A stretch of 16,703 nt of DNA from Jimgerdemannia flammicorona (taxonomy: Eukaryota > Mucoromycota > Endogonomycetes > Endogonales > Endogonaceae). A model generated the notes under the pieces. The model was not told the origin of the DNA. It saw nothing but the letters and a program-made list of their open reading frames with translations, and ran no database searches. Numbering within the stretch: position 1 is the stretch's first letter; each line of letters starts with the position of its first letter. Positions 1-8,476 of the stretch are shown piece by piece. The stretch spans positions 1 to 16,703 of the forward strand of contig RBNI01003087.1 in the NCBI GenBank assembly GCA_003990745.1, in the 5' to 3' direction. The position numbers and the translations under genes were made by a program.

Positions 1-8
1 TTTTTTTT
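1..8 (-). other. LINE 3' poly(A) tail
   Basis: Eight T on the plus strand at the window edge are an A8 run on the minus strand, directly after the 3' UTR of the LINE. A terminal poly(A) fits target-primed insertion of a non-LTR element. The run may extend beyond the window, so its length and the target duplication cannot be judged. Confidence 0.7.
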
Positions 9-223
9 AGTCACTTGAACTCTGCCATTTATTATCCATCTATTAATAAGTTTACAGGATACCCTCCCACTACTCGATTCCTATAGGGGTGCCACTCCTT
101 CCACCTATATGTATGACCAAAGACCACTTTTCCATCCACAACTCTAATCCTCCTCCCACTCTGCCTATAGATTTTCTCTACCAAATAGCACCTTTGACCC
201 CCCTGCAACTCCCAATCAAGCCA
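9..223 (-). other. LINE 3' UTR
   Basis: No open frame of note lies between the ORF2 stop at 224 and the poly(A). This is the usual place of a LINE 3' untranslated region. I see no clear hairpin or repeat in it. Confidence 0.55.
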
Positions 224-856
224 CTAGTCTGTCAAGGTGTCTTCTATAAGGCTATGCCATCTTAACAGTCTGATCTCTGAACCAAGTATCCTCTCATCCT
301 CAAAAACATATAACCAGTGACTGGCCAGCCCCACCCAAATGGCCAAAGCCCAGCCTAATATCAACCATTCCTTCTCTACCCCTCTCTCCAATCTATCCCT
401 TAAATCCTCCCATCGCCCCCGCACACCAGCTCCCCTACACACTATCTCTAAATAATCCCCAATGCTCTGCCAAAAGGTACTAAGTACCTCACACTCTCCT
501 AGCCAATGTTCAGACATCTGTATATATCCCCCTTCCTGCCCTATATTATAGCACTCTTCACAGTCGAAGCAACCTCCCTCAATAAGGTGATCTGAGTGGA
601 AGTTGAGCATGACATTCCACCTCAGCACATGCCACCAGACCACCCAGTACTTCGGTGGCAGCCACCTCCTCACCTCGGCACTCCAGGTCCAAATGCTACA
701 CTAGTCCCACTCCTCACCAATTCCTACTCCTTGCTAACTGCTAGGCCACAGGTCCTGGCCTGGTCCACATTGGCATTCAATCCTATCACCAATATCAAAC
801 TCAATTAAGGGAATACCACCCAGTAACACTCAGTCTCATCTCCACATCACTGGGTC
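224..856 (-). pseudogene. LINE ORF2 C-terminal part with zinc-finger-like motif (broken)
   Basis: The minus-strand frame holds a tryptophan-rich segment (PPKYWVVWWHVLRWNVM), then a cysteine/histidine cluster: CFDCEEC followed by EHWLGECEVLSTFWQ. The C-x2-C ... H-x4-C spacing followed by a W resembles the C-terminal zinc-binding (zf-RVT-like) region after the RT of many APE-type LINEs. The segment is open from about 673 to 224. Between 856 and 674 the same frame carries several stops (TGA, TAG). The gypsy insertion separates it from the RT part at 11494 and beyond. No RNase H domain was seen. The zinc-finger assignment rests on motif spacing only. Confidence 0.7.
852..856. repeat. Target site duplication GGGTC, left copy
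   Basis: The 5 bp immediately outside the left LTR terminus (TGTAAG) equal the 5 bp outside the right LTR terminus at 11489-11493. Five bp is the usual duplication for Ty3/gypsy integrases. Confidence 0.93.
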
Positions 857-1334
857 TGTAAGAGGGTTGCTTTTTAGGGTAACTGTTACGTAGTTTTGGA
901 AGGGTTTTCTGAAAGTTCTGGATATTCTGGAAGACCATTTTCTTATGGTCAAGATCAATTTTGTATGGAGTACATCCTCTACACTTATTGATTTCAAGAT
1001 CGAGTTGACGTCTCAACCAAAGTCCTTTCTTGGACTAGTTCTAGATGTTCAGGATTTTCCGTATTTCAGAAAGTTCAAGAAACTAAGACCAGCTTAGTTG
1101 AATTGGCGTATCACTGCAGACAATACCCAATTAGGAAATTTCGTGATGGGGTTAGGAGTGGGACCTAACGGGGGGCGGATTTACTTAAGAGTGATTTGTA
1201 GGTTATTAAATAGATTTATTCACTATTCATGATATTACTATACTAGGAGTAGTTGTGTGGGGAATGTTGAGGAAGTGCTCAGGAGTTGTGTTCGGATTGT
1301 TCAGGTCTGAGATTCTGAGGTCTGGGGGAGGGGG

Positions 1335-1468
1335 TATTTATACTAGTGAGGGGCTATCTGGACTATGCTAGATATGGATGTAGCACTAAGTGCTTTGCTG
1401 AGTCAGAATGCAGTCATATAGTACAAGGGTGATCTGACATGCCAAGAGATCGTCTGACTGCTGAGTCA
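1335..1468 (-). promoter_or_regulatory. LTR promoter module B, 3' LTR copy (two TGACTCA sites plus TATA box)
   Basis: TGAGTCA lies at 1462-1468 and at 1399-1405; on the minus strand both read TGACTCA, the Gcn4/AP-1-type bZIP core. About 57 bp downstream on the minus strand is TATAAATA at 1342-1335. A second TATAAATA lies at 1528-1521, just after the LTR ORF stop. Placement fits a core promoter for genomic RNA in the 5' LTR; in this 3' copy it would fire out of the element into the LINE. This is motif evidence only. Confidence 0.5.
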
Positions 1469-1531
1469 GTTCACAGTTATGTCGTATAAGGCTAATCTAA
1501 CTATACTATGACTGTTAGGCTATTTATAGGT

Positions 1532-2629
1532 TTAGGCACTGTCTGGATAGTTTTTGATGACATCACCATCGATTGCATCATCTCTGAAGAAGTAGTCATC
1601 TAGGAAGAGTGGTTCACGGATTACTTCTCCTTGTTCGCTGAGGTAATAATACATTGGAACTTCATCTCCGTCCCATAGGATAGCATCATCTGTCTCATAT
1701 GCTGGATAAGGTATTGGTGGGTGAAGGAGGGGTGTATTGTCCTTGCTTTCATCGGATTCACTGTCTATATACCTTTTATAGGTTACGGCACTATAAGTCA
1801 TGGGGTTATAGTAAGCTGGCAGTTGTGGTTCATATCACTCGTACTCAGGTGGTGGAGTTGTTGGTTCAATCTCAAGGGTTGTCTGGAGGTACAGGTTGTG
1901 TTCTCTAGTCTCTTCATTGTAGTTGAAGTAATTGGAGATGAATGCAGGTTGGTATTCGTACCAGTGGTCATTGTCCCAATAAGTCTTGTATGTGGTTATG
2001 AACTGTTGTAAGTTCATTGACAAGGTTGGCGGTGTGATCAGAGTTGGTAGAGATCCTTGGCTTGAGGTCATGTTGGTGTCAGAGGGATCATTGTCTTCTG
2101 CTTCATCTTTGTCGAAGTTGATTATATTGTAGATATCCTTCATGGTGTATCCAACTTAGGACATTTGCAGGATGTGGTCATCAGGGTGCGGGAAGGTTCT
2201 GTCAGTGGTCTGAACATATTCAAGATACTTGTGGTTGAGTTCTTATATCATGTCATCGATTTGGCCATAGGACAGGGTAGCAACCATTTCGCTGGTAGTA
2301 ACTCGGAGGCGGGAAATAAAGATGCTGTACTTATAGAAGAGTTCTCGGTGTTTACAGGCGATGAGCTTCTGATGTTGAGACATTTGGGTAATATCTGTAT
2401 CATGGTGGTGTTCGACCATGTCTTCTAGGAGGTGGCCAATCTGATAGTAGCTTAAGATTTGTCCGATCCGATGGGCCTCGTTAAGCATGTTCAGGGCATT
2501 CCATCAGGCTTCCATAAAGTAGAGGGGTGTGAGGCTATAGATATTCATGAGGGGCAGAGGGGGTGTGGCTCGGTTGACAATGGCATTCCAAATGTTAGCG
2601 CAGATGCAGTTGTAGATCTCGGTGGTCAT
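1532..2629 (-). pseudogene. LTR-encoded ORF, 3' LTR copy (unknown function, broken)
   Basis: From ATG at 2629 (context AACATGACC) the frame runs to TAA at 1532, 365 codons. It is interrupted by TGA near codon 42, TAA near codons 129 and 157, and TGA at codon 265 (1835-1837). The 5' LTR copy has CAA at the first three places, so those stops are new in this copy. The TGA at codon 265 is in both copies and may be the true end (264 aa) or a parallel CGA loss. Visible features: a His/Asp patch (HHHDTDITQMSQHQK), acidic stretches (DKDEAEDNDPSD, DSESDESKD) and an acidic C-terminus. There is no signal peptide, membrane segment or zinc motif, and I do not recognise the family. Confidence 0.7.
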
Positions 2630-2699
2630 GTTTGTGTATTTTGGAAGTTGTGGTTATTATTTGTTTTGGTTCTCTATTTCGATGCGTCTTGGGGCTTGG

Positions 2700-2805
2700 T
2701 ATATATACATCTGTTCTTGATTGGTAAGATTCTGTTTGTGTGAATCTTGTGTTCTGTGACTTCATATTGACTCAGCTTTGTGCACTGTGACTTCTATTTG
2801 ACTCA
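2700..2805 (-). promoter_or_regulatory. LTR promoter module A, 3' LTR copy (two TGACTCA sites plus TATA box)
   Basis: TGACTCA occurs at 2799-2805 and 2768-2774. Sixty bp downstream on the minus strand is a TATATATA element at 2707-2700, itself about 70 bp before the ATG of the LTR ORF at 2629. The layout is that of a compact promoter for the LTR ORF. Both sites and the TATA survive in the other LTR. Confidence 0.5.
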
Positions 2806-2816
2806 GCTTTGTGATC
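2755..2816. repeat. 31-bp tandem duplication carrying TGACTCA (3' LTR)
   Basis: Two head-to-tail 31-bp units, starting at 2755 and 2786, each begin TGTGACTTC and contain TTGACTCAGCTTTGTG. The duplication gives two copies of the TGACTCA site and is also present in the 5' LTR. Confidence 0.75.
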
Positions 2817-2918
2817 ACACAGGTGATTTCCAGATTCATTCAGAGGTCGTGTGTGATTTCAGTGGTTTGTTAAGAGGGTGATGTGTGATTTCTGTGGCTT
2901 AGAGATTGTGCACTTACA

Positions 2919-2932
2919 ACTCTCCCCTTCTT
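2919..2932 (-). other. Polypurine tract of the chromovirus
   Basis: On the minus strand the 14 bases directly before the 3' LTR read AAGAAGGGGAGAGT, a purine run ending one base before TGTAAG. This is the expected position and composition of the plus-strand primer. Confidence 0.85.
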
Positions 2933-3343
2933 AGCTTTTGACGTCCTTGTCGGGGCCTTCTAATTTTGTTCTAGTATTGTTACACCATTTGGGAGGTCAA
3001 AAGTCCAGTAAGGTCCATTTTTTCAGAAAGTAGCATACTCGTAGTACAGTTGCCTAATGCATTGGATTCACATGTTAAAGGGTTATATGTTCAATACTAT
3101 GCACCAGAGGTGATTCTGACGTCATTCACTGCTGGAGAATTTCCTCTAAGGAATCTTCTTAAATATCTATGCCTCGTTTCCCACCAGTGGTACAGGGAGA
3201 ATAGGCTTGCTTTCAGTTTTGCTATTTTTCCAGAGGGTCAGTATTCTTTTGTTCTTGCTGAGTTTTTGATTAGGTTCATGATAATTATAATGTTCAGGAG
3301 GGTATAATATGTTATGTACTGATAGGTGCAGGAGTGTTCAGAT
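2933..3343 (-). other. Chromovirus 3' untranslated interval
   Basis: About 410 bp between the end of the pol frame (TAA at 3344) and the polypurine tract. In a different minus-strand frame a short stretch just before the tract reads LEGPDKDVKS then stop. It may be an old C-terminal extension shifted by an indel. Nothing else is supported here. Confidence 0.4.
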
Positions 3344-3511
3344 TTAGTTATTCAAGGAGTCATATTCCTGAACTAAATTGGTAGCATTCTGGAGATTAGT
3401 CTTGGGTTCCCATGTTGCATCATGGATCGGATAACCTTTCTATTTAATGAGATACTCAGGGTGGTTCTTGTGGCCACATCTGTTGAGGATTTGTTCAACT
3501 TCGTATTCTTC
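3344..3511 (-). pseudogene. Chromodomain at the C-terminus of pol (one stop)
   Basis: Reading down from 3511, EEYEVEQILNR is followed by PEYLIK, a TAG at 3442-3440, KGYP, DATWEP and NLQNATNLVQEY. This is the chromodomain pattern (YEVE.IL ... YLVKWKGY ... TWEP..NL). The stop falls exactly where the family has the aromatic-cage tryptophan of KWKGY, so TGG to TAG by one G-to-A is the simplest cause; CAG to TAG is the alternative. In chromoviruses this domain directs integration to chromatin marked by methylated histones. The pol frame ends at TAA 3344-3346. Confidence 0.88.
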
Positions 3512-4665
3512 CTGGTCATTAATAATGACTAGTGCAGGTGGTTTTGCAGTATGGTTCAGGAATAGTTCCTCATCATTGTCATTATATCGCTTGAGATATT
3601 GGACATTGAAGACTGGGTGAATCTTAATAGTGTCTGGTAGCGCCAATTTGTAGGAGGTCGGAGAAACTTGTGAAATGACTTCGAATAGTCCAATGAACTT
3701 GCTGTTCAGCTTTGTAGATGGTCTGTGCTTGAGGTTGTCAACTCGGTATCCTTGAATGTCTAGTAGAACTTTTTCTCCAATATCGAAGATTTCTTCTCGG
3801 CGATGTTGGTTAACATACTGTGACTGTTGTTCTTGAGCTCACAATAAATTCTCAATTACGATCTGGCTTAGATTACACATTCGGAGTAAGAATGCTTCAA
3901 CGGCTTCAACTGTAGAGGGTTCTTCAGTGGTTCAGATGAGTATCAGAGGAGTGTTTGGGTTTTGTCCAGTGTTGGCGAAGAATGGGGTCATTCCAAGGGA
4001 GGCTTGCTTGCTATTGTTATAGGCAAACTTGACTGCAGTGAGGTGTTCATGCCAATCATCTTGTCTGTAGGAAATATAGTTTCTTAGCATTTGTTCTAGA
4101 GTTCGATTCATTCTTTCAGTTTGGTCATCAGTTTCAGGGTGAAAGGCTGTAGATAGTGCAAGTTTCATTCCAAGGTGTGCATGGAGGGCTTTCCAAAAAT
4201 GGCTGGTGAATTTCGGATCTCGGTCACTAACAATGATCTTAGGAAGACCATGATAGTGGAAGATATTGTCAAACAAGAGTGTAGCTATGTCTGGTGCTGT
4301 TGCAGTGGTGGTGGTTGGTACAAAGTGAGCTTGTTTGCTCAGGTAGTCTACAAAGACAACAATTGCATCTTTTCCGTTCTTAGTTCAGGGTAGTTGTACA
4401 ATGAAGTCCATAGAGACTTGTTCCCAATTAGCAGATGGTACTGGGATAGGGTGGAGTAGACAAGATTTTGCTAGTGTTGAGGACTTGTTCCATTGGCAGG
4501 CATCACAGGAAGTAATGTAGGTTTTGAGCTGATCTGCCATGTGGGGCCAATAGAAGTTTTGGGAGATAACTTCATAGTATTTATCAAATCCTAAGTGTCC
4601 AGCTATAGGGGCATCATGACATTCGAATAGGATAGTCCTTCGGAGGTCTCAGTTGTTTGGGACAT
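3512..4665 (-). pseudogene. Chromovirus integrase (H2C2 finger, DDE core, GPY/F-like module), broken
   Basis: An H-H-C-C zinc finger (ECHDAPIAGH ... SCDAC) follows the RNase H region. The core has the first Asp in SMDFIVQLP (4406-4408), the second in SDRDPKF and the Glu in QTERMN, with exactly 35 residues between the last two, the D-D35-E spacing. Downstream is KFIGLFEV, matching the GPY/F module with P to L (CCC to CTC), then IHPVFNVQYLKRY. TGA stops lie at about 4649, 4382, 3932 and 3836, two of them in NN*DLRR and LP*TKNG where relatives have Arg. The enzyme inserts the cDNA, and the perfect GGGTC duplication shows that an active version acted here. Confidence 0.92.
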
Positions 4666-5520
4666 ACAATCTGTCCTTGTAGTAGATAGTATTGTCCTTG
4701 AGTTGGTATTGATTGTACCAGGTATACTTGTCAGCATCATCACTGTTCAGGATTTCTCGGAGTGCTTGGGCTTTCTTATCATCAGCACATGCTGTGATAA
4801 TTTGTTCCATGATGGAGTTTGTAACCCAGGTGAGAGTTTGGATAACTTCTTCAATAGGTGGTCTGGAGATTGCATTGGCAACAATGTTTTCCTTGCCAGG
4901 ATGGTACTGGATTTCATAGTCAAAGTTGGTGAGGACTTTCATCCATCTGGCTTGCTTTCGAGAAAGGGTAGCCTGGGTCTTGATGTTGACTAATGACTTG
5001 TGGTCAGTCAATATGGTGAAGTGTGCTCCTTCTAGGTATGGTCACCATTTGATCAGAGTGTCTATGATGGCTAACATTTCCTTCTCATAAGTTGCGTAGT
5101 TGATTTCAGTGTCATTGAACTTGCGGGAGTGATAGGCCACAGAGTGTCCTTCTTGCATGAGTACTGCTCCAAGAGCTAGGTCAGAGGCATCAGTAGTAAT
5201 TTCATATGGTAGGGCAGGATTTGCTGCTTGAAGTACTGGAGTAGTTATCAGGGTATCTTTCAATGCTTGAAAGGCTATGTCTTGTTCGGGTCCCCAATTT
5301 GCAAGATTGTTGAAGTCTTTCTCTTGTTTCATGGTCCAGGGCTGTTCTCCTTTCTTGTTATACTTAGTCATTTGAGTAAGGGCAGTGGCGATTTTGGCAA
5401 AGTTGGCAACAAATTGCCTATAATAGTTTGCTAATTCCAGGAATGACTGGAGGTCTTTCAGCTTCTTGGGTCTGGGCCAATCCTTGATTGTGGAGATTTT
5501 GCTAGGGTCCACTTTGATTC
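4666..5520 (-). pseudogene. Chromovirus RNase H domain and RT connection, broken
   Basis: The region runs from RT thumb/connection (WPRPKKLKDLQSFLELANYY) into RNase H with TTDASDLALGAVL (active-site Asp at 5189-5191), EKEMLAI and TDHKSL, ending in HPGKENIVANAISRPP. The last motif is normally VADALSR; GAT to AAT has changed the catalytic Asp to Asn at 4874-4876. One TGA at 5042 falls in IKW*PYLEG, where relatives have Arg. The domain degrades the RNA strand during reverse transcription. It is in frame with RT and integrase. Confidence 0.9.
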
Positions 5521-6250
5521 CATTTAGTGTGACAATGTGTCCAAGGAACTGAATTTCTTTCAGAAGAAATTCACACTTGCTGAGTTTTGTGAAGAGTCTG
5601 TTTTCTCAGAGTTTCAGTAGTACTAGTTCAAGGTGTTCGAGATGTTCCTCCAGGGTTTTGCTGAAGACTAGGATGTCATCAATATAGACAACAATGAATT
5701 TGTCCAGGTATGGGTGCAGAATGGTATTCATCAGTGTCTGGAAGGTTGCAGGAGCATTGGTTAAGCCAAAGGGTATAACCAGGAATTCGAAATGTCTATA
5801 GCGGGTTTGGAAGGTGGTCTTGTAGATGTCTTCTTCTTTTATAGCAATTTGCCAGTAACCATTTCGCAGATCAAAAGAGCTCATGAATTGTGGGTTGGTA
5901 AGCCTATCGAATATTTCATCGATTCTGGGTAGTGGGCAACAGTTCTTGATGGTCTGTTCATTGAGGTCACAGTAATCAATGCACATTCTCAGGTCTCCTC
6001 CTTTCTTGACAACAAAGAGGACTGGTGCACCATAAGGTGATACACTGGGCCTGATGAATCCTTGTTCCAGGAGTTTGTCAATTTCTTTCTTGAGTGCATC
6101 GATTTCTCTTGGAGACATGTGGTAGATTGACTTGAAAGCTGGCTTGGTGTCTGGAATGGTCTTGATGGCATGGTCTACTGCTCGTTTGGGAGGTAGGCCT
6201 TTTGGGAGTTTCTTCAGGAATATATCTTGGAATTTCTGGAATAGTGGTCT
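5521..6250 (-). pseudogene. Chromovirus reverse transcriptase, broken
   Basis: All RT blocks are readable on the minus strand: [64 protein letters not shown] and the catalytic YIDDIL at 5686-5675, followed by CEFLLKEIQFLGHIV. Arg has become Cys in IDYCDLN (usually DYRALN), as expected from CGT to TGT. One TGA at 5606-5608 (LKL*ENRLF) sits where the family has Arg. The active-site YIDD is intact, but the protein is truncated directly after it. Confidence 0.95.
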
Positions 6251-6464
6251 GACATAGCTGTCAACTTTGAAAAAGTCTTCTTCAGAGTTCTCGGGTTCTC
6301 CTTTGGATAGACAAATGGAGATAGCAAAGAGAGGGCATTTCTTGGCCAATTTTTTGAGTTGTAGCTTGTTGATGTGGGTAATCTTTGGTCCAGGGTCACT
6401 AGAGTTGAGTGGGTCCTTTTCGCCTTGCAGTTTGAAGTTGTGGCGTCCTTTCTTGATGGTTAGA

Positions 6465-6790
6465 GAATGGTTTACCCAATCAATCATAGGGTTCTCTTGT
6501 TTTAACCATGGAGTTCCAAGGATGATTTCATTGTCAGAGAGTGGTACAATTTGAAAGGTAACATGTACTCGATAGTCACTGATTCGGAAGAGTAGGTTGC
6601 AGACTTCTTTGCTAATGACATGTGAGATTCCATCAGCTGTAGCAACTGCTTGAGTTTGTTGTACTGGAGAGATGAAGACCTTGAGTCTGTTGGCTGTTTC
6701 TTCATTGATGAAGTTGCCTGAGGCACCACTGTCTATCATGATCTTGACAGGTGCTCTATTGACAAAAGCTTTAAGTGTAAGCAGTTTGTC
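6465..6790 (-). pseudogene. Chromovirus aspartic protease
   Basis: [14 protein letters not shown] holds the catalytic Asp in DSGA at 6733-6722, and [17 protein letters not shown] gives the usual downstream ILG motif. The protease stretch itself (within an open frame at 6979-5609) has no stop, but its upstream frame is broken. It would cut the Gag-Pol polyprotein. Just upstream, between dUTPase and protease (about 6919-6863), is a Cys/His cluster, CPHG ... DDCFSC, of unknown meaning. Confidence 0.9.
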
Positions 6791-6999
6791 TGATCCAATA
6801 GTGGTGATTTCAGTTGTAGGAGCTTTCCTTCTATTGGTTCTTCTTTGAGCCAGTTCATTGACACAAGAGAAGCAATCATCAATCATTCGGGAAGAGTACA
6901 TTCCAATACCATGGGGGCATTGGCTACTTGGTACATATCCATCTTCGATTTTCTTGTAGAATTGTTCTTCTTTGTTCATGGTAGATTGGACTAGGGCCT

Positions 7000-7415
7000 T
7001 GTTTGATGAGCCAAATTCTTTGGATCCTCAGATGGTAGGCAGTAGTTCAGGGACTTCCTTGACTGTCAGGTTTGACTTGATTTTTTCGAATAGGATCTGG
7101 GTAATACAGAATCCAATGGGAATCTTGAAGAGTATCTAACTGTAGTTTCGAATGAGGACAATAATTTCACCTGTGTAATCTTCATCAATGACTCCTTCTT
7201 CTACTGAGAGTCCTTTTAGTGCTAGACTGCTGCGATAGCATATTCTTCCAATATGTCCTTCAGGAATTTGGATACTGATTTCTGTGTAGACTTGCTTGAC
7301 TTCTTGGTTGGAGACTGTGGCTTCTTCGGCTGTATATAGGTTATATCCAGCTGCTTTTTGACTTCCTTTGGTTGGGACTTTGGCAGTTTGTCTTAACTTG
7401 ACAAAGTCTAGGGTT
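7000..7415 (-). pseudogene. Retrotransposon dUTPase domain, broken
   Basis: All five motifs of trimeric dUTPases appear in order on the minus strand. Motif I is AAGYNLYT (7354-7331, usual D changed to N). II is RSSLA (7234-7220). III is GVIDEDYTGEI (7195-7163, catalytic Asp and Tyr kept). IV is IGFCITQIL, where the family has G-x-RIAQL. V is GSKEFGSS (7027-7004), preceded by TGA at 7028-7030 exactly where Arg belongs. A TAG interrupts NYS*ILF between III and IV. The enzyme turns dUTP into dUMP and limits uracil in cDNA. It lies in the gag-pol frame, after the zinc knuckle and before the protease. dUTPase-bearing Ty3/gypsy elements have been reported from the basidiomycete Phanerochaete chrysosporium. 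Confidence 0.92.
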
Positions 7416-8476
7416 CTGGTGGTCAGGTTGTTGAGGTGGTGCAGAGTGGTAATAGTTGCTTATGTTGCTGTTCGGGGTTTTCGGTTAGAGCAGGCACTGG
7501 CCATATGTCCTGTCTTTTGGCAATAGAAGCATGCTCCACTTCTTCTAAGTTCATTCCTTTCACCTTCAGTGAGTTTCTTGAAGGTGCTCAGCTGGGTGGG
7601 TTCATGATTTCTGGGTGTCTATGAAGTAGATGTTGAGGGAGCTCAGGATGCTTCATGCTTGGGTTCTTCTTTCTTGGTCCAAGTCTTTTCCTTATTGTTG
7701 AATTGTCTTCAGGGCAGAATTGGTCCAGCTGTTAGGATCTGCTTGACCATAGTCTTGATTCTTGCCAGGCACTATTGTTGATGGTCACACCCAACTGGGC
7801 GTCCTTGTTCTCGAATTTTTCTAGTAAGCCATTCAGGCAGGGCATCAAATAAATGATCTGCTCTTATACCATTTTGTGCTTCATCATTGGCAATATATCC
7901 TAGGCCAACAGTATTCAGGAGTGACTCAAGTTTTGTACAGAAGGTTTCAAATTCCTCCTTGCCATATATATCAAATTTGAGGTTGCAGAGTTTTACTCGA
8001 GATTCAGCAATCATGGTTTCGCTATGATATTGAGCAATCATGAGTTGTTTAAGTCCAGGGGCTGCAGGATGGGCTCCATATCCTGGGGCATTATTTGCTG
8101 TATTCTGAGCAACTACTGCAGGTCAGGTGTCCCATGTGAGGGGTTTTTCAGGAAGAGTTCACCACCATTCTTTGGCAGGTTCTCGGAAGAATGTAACAAC
8201 TCGGCAGACATAGGCTGTAGTGGTAGCAAAGAGTTGTTCCAGAGTGTGGTCTTGATTGTTTATCAGAACACAGTCAGTAACTCATTCGTTGGTCTATTGA
8301 TTGACTTCGAAGTTGGTGTCAACTATACTAATAAAGCTTTGGACTTCTTGTGCAGTACCATTAAAGGTAGGTAGACTTAGATTTTTTGTAGGTTGGGTCT
8401 GTTCGGCTAAGGCAGTAATGGTTGCTGCCATTATGGCTACCTGAGCTGTGAGGTCTAGAATCTGTTGGTTTGCCAT
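7416..8476 (-). pseudogene. Chromovirus Gag with CCHC zinc knuckle, broken
   Basis: From ATG at 8476 (MANQQILDL) a hydrophobic helix leads into SLPTFNG, then a capsid-like region (FFREPAKEWW, FDIYGKEEFETFCTKLESLL, DALPEWLTRKI). At the end LTEGERNELRRSGA leads into CFYCQKTGHMASAC at 7531-7490, a perfect C-x2-C-x4-H-x4-C knuckle. The domain order matches gypsy Gag. At least nine stops interrupt it: TAG 8294, TGA 8282, 8159 and 8123, TAG 7772, and more near 7709, 7646, 7619 and 7457. All are in one frame with no shift. Whether Gag starts at 8476 or in the extension upstream is open. Confidence 0.85.

Larger units (their letters stand above)
1..856 (-). mobile_element. 3' part of the interrupted LINE (non-LTR retrotransposon)
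   Basis: This is the downstream fragment of the LINE whose upstream fragment begins at 11489. It holds the end of ORF2, a 3' UTR and a poly(A) run. The two fragments belong together because the insert between them is flanked by the same 5 bp. The minus-strand frame read across the rejoined target (TGG GAC CCA GTG) also continues into the ORF2 C-terminus at 851-224. Without the insert the LINE would be about 6 kb, a usual size for an APE-type LINE with two ORFs. Confidence 0.85.
857..2918 (-). repeat. 3' LTR (2062 bp)
   Basis: The LTR starts TGTAAGAGGG and ends GTGCACTTACA, giving a 6-bp terminal inverted repeat. It pairs with 9439-11488. Over the first 430 bp I count 24 differences by eye, all transitions. 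The only clear indels seen are 11 bp at 1593-1603, absent from the other LTR, and one single base near 2755. The length is large for a fungal gypsy LTR because it holds a 365-codon ORF (1532-2629). Confidence 0.95.

Noticed and set aside
1532..2629. Homology of the LTR ORF to MMTV sag
   Set aside because: Only the location is alike; I see no shared motif, and no membrane anchor is present.
3050..3307. An 85-codon plus-strand ORF in the gap after pol
   Set aside because: Short, no recognisable motif, opposite to the element, and inside the expected 3' untranslated interval.
2919..3440. An env-like gene between integrase and the 3' LTR
   Set aside because: The chromodomain ends at about 3344 and only some 400 bp without a good ORF remain, too little for an envelope gene.
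3836..7030. TGA recoded as arginine (altered code or readthrough)
   Set aside because: TAA and TAG stops occur in the same frame, and the two LTRs show CGA against TGA and CAA against TAA at the same codons, so mutation explains it.
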